Shown piece by piece: positions 58,165-64,000 of a DNA stretch of 64,000 bases. This DNA is from Paenibacillus luteus (GTDB lineage Bacteria; Bacillota; Bacilli; Paenibacillales; Paenibacillaceae). Below the pieces are notes generated by a model, which worked only from the letters and a program-made list of their open reading frames with translations, was not told the DNA's origin and made no database searches. How positions within the stretch are numbered: position 1 is the stretch's first letter; each line of letters begins with the position of its first letter. Both the position numbers and the translations under genes were made by a program. The stretch lies in assembly GCF_006542765.1 (NCBI RefSeq), contig NZ_SKCD01000027.1, positions 1 to 64,000 of the forward strand, read 5' to 3'.

Positions 58165-59214
58165 ATGAAAAAAACATTTAGCTTTATGCTCGTTATGATG
58201 ATCGCGTTGACACTTGTGTTGTCAGCTTGCGGAGCGAAGAACAATGAGGGCGGTTCAGGTACAAATACAAACGGTGGTACGAAAGTAGAATCCGACGGAA
58301 CAGGCAAGGATTTCAAGATCGGTATGGTTACTGACGTAGGCGGCGTACATGATAAGTCCTTTAACCAAAGCGCTTGGGAAGCTCTAGAAAATGTAACAGC
58401 TGAGACTGGCGCAGCAACAAAGTTCTTGGAAAGTAAAGGCGAAGCTGATATGGAGCCGAACTTGAACAGCTTTGTTAAAGAAGGATATAACCTGACTTGG
58501 GGTATCGGTTTCTTGTTCAACGATGCGCTTAGCAAAGTAGCGAAAGAGAACCCAGACGCAAAGCTTGCTGTAATTGACAGTGTCATTGAAGCGCCAAACG
58601 TTGCTTCAATCACGTTTGCTGAGCATGAAGGTTCTTTCCTTGTTGGTGTAGTTGCAGGTATGATGACAAAATCAAACAAAATTGGTTTTGTAGGCGGAAT
58701 GGAAATTCCGGTTATCAAAAAGTTTGAAGCAGGCTTCAAAGCGGGTGTTGCTGCAGTTAATGCCGATGCTAAAGTTGAAGTAAACTATGCTGGTGATTTC
58801 GGTAAACCGGATCTTGGCAAACTGGCTGCTGCTACGATGTATGATGGCGGCGTAGATATTATTTTCCACGCAGCTGGCGGAACGGGCAATGGCGTATTTA
58901 ACGAAGCGAAAGCTCGTAAAGACAATGGCGACAATGTATGGGTTATCGGTGTAGATAAAGACCAATCGCTTGAGTTCGGTGATGAAATCACGCTTACGTC
59001 CATGATGAAGGGCGTTGAAGCGGCCGTTCATAAAGTATCCAAAGACTTGATTGCTGGTAATTTTGCTGGCGGTACCGTTCAAGAACTTGGCTTGAAAGAT
59101 GATGCAGTAGGTTTGCCAGCAACGACGAAAAACGTTCCGGAAGACGTGCTTGCTGAAGTTGCCAAATATAAAGAAAAAATCGTTAGCGGTGAAATTAAGG
59201 TGCCGACTGAATAG
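58165..59214 (+). CDS. BMP family nucleoside-binding ABC transporter lipoprotein
   Basis: A 349-residue lipoprotein; the signal peptide ends in LVLSAC (Cys near residue 20), followed by a Gly/Asn/Thr linker. The rest is the BMP/Med/PnrA fold: FKIGMVTDVGGVHDKSFNQSAWEALE, ITFAEHEGSFLVGVVAGMMTKSNKIGFVGGMEIPVI, and VWVIGVDKDQS. Family members bind purine nucleosides outside the membrane. ATG 58165 follows AGGGAGAG. It is first in an operon with a double ATPase and two permeases; the terminator after it (59270) probably reduces expression of the membrane part. Confidence 0.93.
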   Translation: MKKTFSFMLVMMIALTLVLSACGAKNNEGGSGTNTNGGTKVESDGTGKDFKIGMVTDVGGVHDKSFNQSAWEALENVTAETGAATKFLESKGEADMEPNLNSFVKEGYNLTWGIGFLFNDALSKVAKENPDAKLAVIDSVIEAPNVASITFAEHEGSFLVGVVAGMMTKSNKIGFVGGMEIPVIKKFEAGFKAGVAAVNADAKVEVNYAGDFGKPDLGKLAAATMYDGGVDIIFHAAGGTGNGVFNEAKARKDNGDNVWVIGVDKDQSLEFGDEITLTSMMKGVEAAVHKVSKDLIAGNFAGGTVQELGLKDDAVGLPATTKNVPEDVLAEVAKYKEKIVSGEIKVPTE

Positions 59215-59269
59215 TTTCCTTCATCCAAAGGTATCCTTTGATTGAGGATCGTTTGTCGATGTATCAGAC

Positions 59270-59302
59270 AAGACCGGCTTCGGCCGGTCTTTGTTCTTTT
59301 TT
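59270..59302 (+). terminator. terminator between the binding protein and ATPase genes
   Basis: AAGACCGGC pairs with GCCGGTCTT over TTCG and is followed by TGTTCTTTTTTG. It probably attenuates the operon after the highly needed binding protein. Confidence 0.82.
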
Positions 59303-59378
59303 GTGAATGTAAGAAAGTGGGTATACAGGAGCAACGTGTCATGCTTTTATAGCGTTAACAACCGGGGAGATGATGAGG

Positions 59379-60923
59379 ATGGACCGGAGCCTGACGGCTG
59401 TGCAATTAAAGGGGATTACAAAGCGGTTTCCTGGATTGGTGGCCAACGATTCGATCAATTTTGAATTGAAAAAAGGCGAAATTCATGCGCTGCTAGGTGA
59501 GAATGGCGCTGGAAAATCGACGCTAATGAATATTTTATTCGGTTTATACCAGCCGGATGAAGGTGAGATCTGGATTAACGGTGAGAAGACCGTCATTGAA
59601 GGCGCGTCTAAAGCAATAGATTTGGGTATCGGAATGGTGCATCAGCATTTTAAACTCGTACAACCGTTTACGGTTGCTGAAAATATTGTGCTCGGCAATG
59701 AGCCGGTAAAAGGCATTAAAATTGATTATAAGCTAGCTAACGAAAAGGTTCGGGCAATCTCCGAGCGCTATGGTCTGAAAGTAGATCCGCAGTCGCGGAT
59801 TAAAGATATTACGGTTGGTACGCAGCAGCGTGTTGAAATTCTGAAAACCTTGTATCGCGGAGCTGAAATCGTTATCTTTGACGAGCCGACCGCCGTACTA
59901 ACTGTACAGGAAATCGAAGAGCTTATTGAAATCATTCGTAATTTGGCTGCGGAAGGCAAATCGATCATTATTATTACGCATAAATTGAAAGAGGTTATGG
60001 CGCTTGCCGATTCGGTAACCGTTATTAGACGCGGGAAGGTCATCAAGACCGTTACGACCGAGGAGACCAATGAACAGCAGCTTGCGGAACTGATGGTGGG
60101 CAGAGACGTTTCTTTCGAAGTAAAGAAAACGAAGCGCGAACCAGGCGAAGTTATTTTGTCAGTAGACGCATTGCAAATGAAGGGCGAGCAAGGTAAGAAT
60201 GCGCTTAATGGTGTCGGCTTCAATATTCGGGCCGGAGAGATTCTCGGCATTGCAGGTGTTGATGGAAACGGCCAGAGCGAGCTCATCTATGCGATTACGG
60301 GTATGCGCAAAGTCGATAGAGGCAGCGTGAAGCTGAATGGCCGCGACATGACTAATCTCTCACCAAGGCAAATGTCAGTTGCAGGGGTCGGTCACATTCC
60401 GGAGGACAGGCACAAACATGGTTTAGTGCTCGACTTTAGCGTGAGCGAGAATATGATTTTGAACACGTATTTCGAGCCCGAGTTTGGCAGGTCGTTATTC
60501 ATTGACTATCAAGCGATGGACAAGCTGTCCGACAAGCTGGTCAACGAATTCGACGTACGTTCATCCGGTATTCATACGCATGCACGGGCACTGTCGGGAG
60601 GAAATCAGCAGAAAGCGATTATCGCACGTGAGCTGCATAAAGATCCGGATTTACTTATCGCTGTGCAGCCAACACGTGGACTGGATATCGGAGCCATTGA
60701 ATATGTGCATAAGCGCTTGGTTCAAGCACGAAATGAAGGCAAAGCGATATTGCTTGTCTCCTTTGAGCTTGATGAGCTGTATGCTTTATCGGATCGCATT
60801 ACGGTGATGTACGAGGGCAGATTGATGGGCGAGGTTGATGCTGAGCACAGGGACGATCAGCAGCTCGGACTCATGATGGCCGGCAATAAAGCTGTAGCAG
60901 ACATATCAAAGGGAAGGGGATAG
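59379..60923 (+). CDS. nucleoside ABC transporter double ATP-binding protein (NupO-like)
   Basis: A 514-residue protein with two ABC domains. The N-terminal one has GENGAGKSTLMNILFG near residue 36 and VIFDEPTAVLT; the C-terminal one has GVDGNGQSELIYAITG near residue 290, LSGGNQQKAIIARELHKDPDLLIAVQPTRGLD and no classical Walker A Lys, as is usual in this family. ATG 59379 lies 9 nt after GGGGAG; ATG 59370 and 59373 are also in frame. Works with the BMP lipoprotein and two permeases; B. subtilis nupNOPQ imports guanosine. Confidence 0.93.
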   Translation: MDRSLTAVQLKGITKRFPGLVANDSINFELKKGEIHALLGENGAGKSTLMNILFGLYQPDEGEIWINGEKTVIEGASKAIDLGIGMVHQHFKLVQPFTVAENIVLGNEPVKGIKIDYKLANEKVRAISERYGLKVDPQSRIKDITVGTQQRVEILKTLYRGAEIVIFDEPTAVLTVQEIEELIEIIRNLAAEGKSIIIITHKLKEVMALADSVTVIRRGKVIKTVTTEETNEQQLAELMVGRDVSFEVKKTKREPGEVILSVDALQMKGEQGKNALNGVGFNIRAGEILGIAGVDGNGQSELIYAITGMRKVDRGSVKLNGRDMTNLSPRQMSVAGVGHIPEDRHKHGLVLDFSVSENMILNTYFEPEFGRSLFIDYQAMDKLSDKLVNEFDVRSSGIHTHARALSGGNQQKAIIARELHKDPDLLIAVQPTRGLDIGAIEYVHKRLVQARNEGKAILLVSFELDELYALSDRITVMYEGRLMGEVDAEHRDDQQLGLMMAGNKAVADISKGRG

Positions 60924-60926
60924 CGG

Positions 60927-62009
60927 ATGGACACGTTAAAAAAGGTATTTGTTAAATCGTCTATCCTCATACCGATCGTTGCAATCGTACTCGGCCTTAT
61001 TGTCGGTGCGATTGCTATGCTGGCTGGAGGATATGATCCGATTCTGGCGTATAGCTCGCTGCTCGATAAGCTGTTTAGTACACCCTATAACATTGGTGAA
61101 GCTATCCGGGCGATCACGCCTTTAATTTTCACGGGACTTGCGGTATCGTTTGCATTCCGTACGGGTCTTTTTAATATCGGGGTAGAAGGTCAGTTTGTAA
61201 TGGGGATGACAGGCGCAACGATTATTGGTGTGCTTCTTGATCTTCCTTGGTACATCCATGCCCCGCTTGCTGTCATCACAGGAGCGGTATTTGGCGGCTT
61301 ATGGGCAGGCATTGCAGGGTATTTGAAAGCAAAACGCGGCGTAAACGAAGTTATTTCTTCAATCATGTTGAACTGGATTGCCCTGTTCCTCTCTAACTTT
61401 ATTGTCGTGAAGTTTCTCGTGGAGAAAGGGCAGCAAAAATCCATGCCTATTCATGATTCAGCCATGATGAAGATTGATTGGCTGATCAAGCTTATGGATA
61501 ATGCCCGAATGCACTGGGGAACGGTCGTTGCTGTTCTTTGTGTCATTATATTTTATATCGTCCTTTGGCGTACGAAGCAAGGTTATGAACTGCGTGCGGT
61601 TGGACATAACCCGGATGCAGCCTTGTACGCAGGGATGAATGTTAATGTAACGATGGTTAAATCGATGTTTATCAGTGGTGTATTTGCCGGCCTCGGCGGC
61701 GTATTCGAAATTTTGGGCGTTTTCGGCAACCAGACGGTAATGGCTGCTTCACCTGGCTATGGCTTCGACGGGATTGCGGTAGCACTTCTTGGGGGCAATA
61801 CACCGATCGGCGTTCTGCTTGGTGCCATGCTCTTCGGCGGACTTAGCTATGGCTCGGCAGGCATGAGCTTTGGGGCGGGCGTTCCACCTGAGGTTGTCCG
61901 CATCGTTATTGGGGCCGTGATTTTCTTCGTTGCTTCGCATGGATTAGTAAAATGGTTCCTAAAACCTTTTCTAAATAAACGTGCAAGCAAGCGGAAGGAG
62001 GCGGTGTAG
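60927..62009 (+). CDS. nucleoside ABC transporter permease (NupP-like)
   Basis: A 360-residue membrane protein of the BPD-transp-2 family with about nine hydrophobic segments. ITPLIFTGLAVSFAFRTGLFNIGVEGQFVMGMTGATIIG and ELRAVGHNPDAALYAGMNVNVTMVKSMFISGVFAGLGGVFEILG are conserved in this half-transporter. ATG 60927, 3 nt after the ATPase stop, with AAGGGGA ahead. Confidence 0.93.
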   Translation: MDTLKKVFVKSSILIPIVAIVLGLIVGAIAMLAGGYDPILAYSSLLDKLFSTPYNIGEAIRAITPLIFTGLAVSFAFRTGLFNIGVEGQFVMGMTGATIIGVLLDLPWYIHAPLAVITGAVFGGLWAGIAGYLKAKRGVNEVISSIMLNWIALFLSNFIVVKFLVEKGQQKSMPIHDSAMMKIDWLIKLMDNARMHWGTVVAVLCVIIFYIVLWRTKQGYELRAVGHNPDAALYAGMNVNVTMVKSMFISGVFAGLGGVFEILGVFGNQTVMAASPGYGFDGIAVALLGGNTPIGVLLGAMLFGGLSYGSAGMSFGAGVPPEVVRIVIGAVIFFVASHGLVKWFLKPFLNKRASKRKEAV

Positions 62010-62010
62010 C

Positions 62011-62973
62011 ATGAACGTGTTGGAAATCATCGGACAGCTAATTAATACAACGCTCGTGTTCTCCACCGCGCTAATCTTCACAGCACTTGGGGGAATGTAC
62101 TCAGAGCGTTCCGGCGTTGTTAATATCGGTCTAGAGGGCTTGATGGTGTCTGGTGCATTCGCTGCTGCAGTTGCTACCGAATATGCCATACAAGCAGGCA
62201 TGGGGAATGTTTCGCCTTGGATTGGGTTTATAGCAGCCGCCATTTATGGCACTCTTTTTGCTCTTCTTCACGCGATATCCACGATCACCTTCCGCGCGGA
62301 TCAGACAGTCGTAGGTGTCGTTATTAACATTCTTTCCTTGGGCTTATCGTTATACTTAACCAAAAGCTTGTATGCGGGATCAGGTCAAACACCGCTGCTT
62401 GCAAATGTATTTCACAAATGGAAAATCCCTTATTTGTCGGATATTCCACTGCTTGGGAAAGCGATTTTCACCGCTTACCCGACAACGTACATCGTTCTGG
62501 CGTTGGCTGTTATCAGCTATTTTGTATTGTTTCGCACACCATTCGGTTTGCGTCTGCGTGCAGTGGGCGAGCACCCGAGCTCAGCAGACACCGTCGGAAT
62601 CAGCGTAACGAAATATCGTTATATCGGCGTACTCCTTAGCGGAGCGCTTGCTGGTCTTGGTGGTGCGACGATTACGCTTACCACGACGAGCAGCTTTGCG
62701 CATAACACGATTTCAGGGCAAGGCTTTATCGCGCTTGCTGCGCTTATCTTCGGCAAGTGGAACCCGCTCGGCGTCGTTGGAGCAGCAATGTTCTTTGGAC
62801 TTGCACAAGCGATGAGAAGCTTTATGCAGCGCTTTGAGTTCGCACAGCATATTCCTTCGGAATTTTTCTACATGCTGCCGTATGTTTTGACCCTTATTGT
62901 CCTTGCGGGTGCAGTCGGTCGCTCGAATGCTCCTTCAGCTCTTGGGCAGCCATACGATCCTGCCAAACGTTAA
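62011..62973 (+). CDS. nucleoside ABC transporter permease (NupQ-like)
   Basis: A 320-residue second permease of the same family. INTTLVFSTALIFTALGGMYSERSGVVNIGLEGLMVSGAFAAAVA and GLRLRAVGEHPSSADTVGISVTKYRYIGVLLSGALAGLGGATITL are the signatures. ATG 62011 follows AAGGAGG; TTG or ATG codons upstream lie inside the first permease gene. Forms the channel with the other permease. Confidence 0.93.
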   Translation: MNVLEIIGQLINTTLVFSTALIFTALGGMYSERSGVVNIGLEGLMVSGAFAAAVATEYAIQAGMGNVSPWIGFIAAAIYGTLFALLHAISTITFRADQTVVGVVINILSLGLSLYLTKSLYAGSGQTPLLANVFHKWKIPYLSDIPLLGKAIFTAYPTTYIVLALAVISYFVLFRTPFGLRLRAVGEHPSSADTVGISVTKYRYIGVLLSGALAGLGGATITLTTTSSFAHNTISGQGFIALAALIFGKWNPLGVVGAAMFFGLAQAMRSFMQRFEFAQHIPSEFFYMLPYVLTLIVLAGAVGRSNAPSALGQPYDPAKR

Positions 62974-62981
62974 TTGAAGCA

Positions 62982-63016
62982 AAGCCTCTCTCCGTCATGG
63001 AGAGAGGCTTTTTTTG
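62982..63016 (+). terminator. terminator after the nucleoside transporter operon
   Basis: A perfect 12-bp stem, AAGCCTCTCTCC with GGAGAGAGGCTT over GTCAT, is followed by a T run. Confidence 0.93.
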
Positions 63017-63045
63017 AATACTTGAATTTATATGGTATACACGAT

Positions 63046-63222
63046 AAAGCAACCTTATATCTCTATGAGAAACGCTTACCTTCCTCATGCTGAGGACGGA
63101 GAAGCCGTTTCTTCTTAACGTATAGAAAAGTATATGATTTTATTCATACTTTCTCTATACGTCTACGCGAAACGTGAGCATAGCCGCCAGAGGACGGCTT
63201 CAGCCGTTTACGCTTGTTTATA
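63046..63222 (-). repeat. dispersed intergenic repeat, copy 2 (inverted form)
   Basis: A 177-nt near-symmetrical element. Its two halves face each other about GTATAGAAAAGTAT / ATACTTTCTCTATAC (63120-63161); each half has a GAGGACGG...GCCGTTT block and ends in an ACGCTT motif. Read on the minus strand it begins AAGCGTAAACGGCTG and aligns with the repeat at 6799. A fragment, CCAGCCGTTTACGCTTA, is also at 22079-22095. Confidence 0.65.
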
Positions 63223-63400
63223 AGTTTCCCTTATCTGAATCCGTGGATCACTGAGCATTTTAAGCACTCCTCTTAAGGTTCACTGAGAATCATTTTCGCT
63301 TGATTCAATCAAAAAAGTCTCTTTTTTGTTGAATAGGACCATGATGCAGCTATTAGATAAATTAATTTCAAGTTGCCGCCATAAAAAGGCCTTTAATAGA

Positions 63401-63429
63401 TTGACAGTAGCATCTGCCGCGTGTAAATT
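63401..63429 (+). promoter_or_regulatory. sigma-A promoter of nadA
   Basis: TTGACA, 17 bp, TAAATT. The leader would be about 140 nt and contains the hairpin ATGGGG / CCCCAT (63533-63550) just before the ribosome site. Confidence 0.6.
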
Positions 63430-63575
63430 AAAACTTAATCAAATGAATTTATCCCTTTTGGTTTAAACTATAGGTAAGCGACTTTCTAAGTTTGTGCATC
63501 AATTCACAAAGTTGAGCTTGCCGTATAACGGAATGGGGATTTAACCCCATCCCTCATAAGAGGAGAGGATCTACT

Positions 63576-64000
63576 GTGGAAGCACTGGCACTGGAACGCA
63601 AGGCGGAACAAAACCGTGAGTTGCGTGAACGGTTGTTACAGTTGAAGAAAGAACGAAATGCTATTATTTTAGCTCATTATTATCAGCGTGATGAAATTCA
63701 AGAGGTTGCCGATTTCCGGGGAGACTCCTTCCTCCTTGCACAGAAGGCTGCTCAAACCGACGCTGAGGTTATCGTTTTCTGCGGCGTTCACTTCATGGGC
63801 GAAAGCGCTAAAATTTTGGCGCCGAACAAGACGGTAATCATTCCAGATGAGCGTGCCGGCTGCCCGATGGCTGACATGGTTAACGTTGACGGGTTGCGTC
63901 AGCTAAAGGCGAAGCATCCGAATGCAAAGGTCGTAACCTACATTAACTCTTCGGCTGAAATTAAAGCGGAGACGGATATCGTATGTACATCGGCTAATGC
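63576..64000 (+). CDS. nadA: quinolinate synthase NadA, N-terminal part
   Basis: The first 141 residues of NadA, cut by the window end. The enzyme joins iminoaspartate and dihydroxyacetone phosphate on a [4Fe-4S] cluster to give quinolinate for NAD. AIILAHYYQRDEIQEVADFRGDSFLLAQKAA near residue 30 and VIVFCGVHFMGESAKILAPNKTVIIPDERAGCPMADM near residue 67 hold substrate and cluster-ligand residues (Cys of RAGCPMAD). The GTG at 63576 follows AGGAGAGG. nadB and nadC are expected downstream. Confidence 0.94.
   Translation, partial: MEALALERKAEQNRELRERLLQLKKERNAIILAHYYQRDEIQEVADFRGDSFLLAQKAAQTDAEVIVFCGVHFMGESAKILAPNKTVIIPDERAGCPMADMVNVDGLRQLKAKHPNAKVVTYINSSAEIKAETDIVCTSAN

Overview
The window is chromosomal DNA of a Gram-positive endospore former. 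Gene content, gene order and the large set of sporulation genes (gin, yabG, sspF, spoVG, fin, spoVT, yabP, yabQ, spoIIE, abrB) match the rrnA to ftsH segment of Bacillus subtilis. The base composition, an HU gene between mazG and rqcP, and the accessory genes suggest a Paenibacillus-like genus; this is inferred from gene order and protein similarity recalled from memory, not from a search.

Layout. Positions 1-127 hold the 3' end of a 5S rRNA and its terminator. A lone minus-strand membrane gene follows (227-757). From 988 to 8520 runs gin, a PLP decarboxylase-like gene, tmk, darA, yaaR, holB, ricT, yabA, yabB, rsmI. Minus-strand abrB faces a plus-strand HD-hydrolase gene across a region rich in Spo0A boxes. 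Next are tatD, a c-di-AMP riboswitch with yabE, rnmV, rsmA, yabG, veg, sspF, ispE, purR, ridA, spoVG, glmU, rplY, pth, fin and mfd (to 26634).

In B. subtilis mfd is followed directly by spoVT. Here about 13 kb intervenes (26.7-39.5 kb): a PrsA-like foldase lipoprotein, an AraC-type regulator fused to a binding-protein domain with a Fur-boxed siderophore-binding lipoprotein, a urea transporter operon urtABCDE with a TnrA/GlnR-type box, a minus-strand MerR-thioredoxin pair, an SPFH protein with a small Arc-like protein, and a guanidine-I (ykkC) riboswitch ahead of a single ABC ATPase and a 56-codon ORF. The conserved order then resumes: spoVT, a SpoVB-type flippase, mazG, HU, rqcP, yabP, yabQ, divIC, yabR, spoIIE, yabS, yabT, tilS, hpt, ftsH. 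After ftsH comes a nucleoside-type ABC transporter (BMP lipoprotein, double ATPase, two permeases), and the window ends inside nadA.

How it works together. Much of the region serves the switch from growth to sporulation: AbrB, Spo0A-box sites, SpoIIE, the anti-sigma factors Gin (against sigma-G) and Fin (against sigma-F), and late genes with recognisable sigma-H, sigma-G, sigma-F and sigma-K promoter motifs. The rest is translation and RNA housekeeping, and nitrogen, iron and nucleoside uptake. Three RNA or DNA regulatory themes recur: two riboswitches; tandem hairpin repeats placed just upstream of the ribosome binding sites of rplY, yabR and yabS; and two families of dispersed intergenic repeats. 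No CRISPR array, prophage, transposase or tRNA gene was seen.
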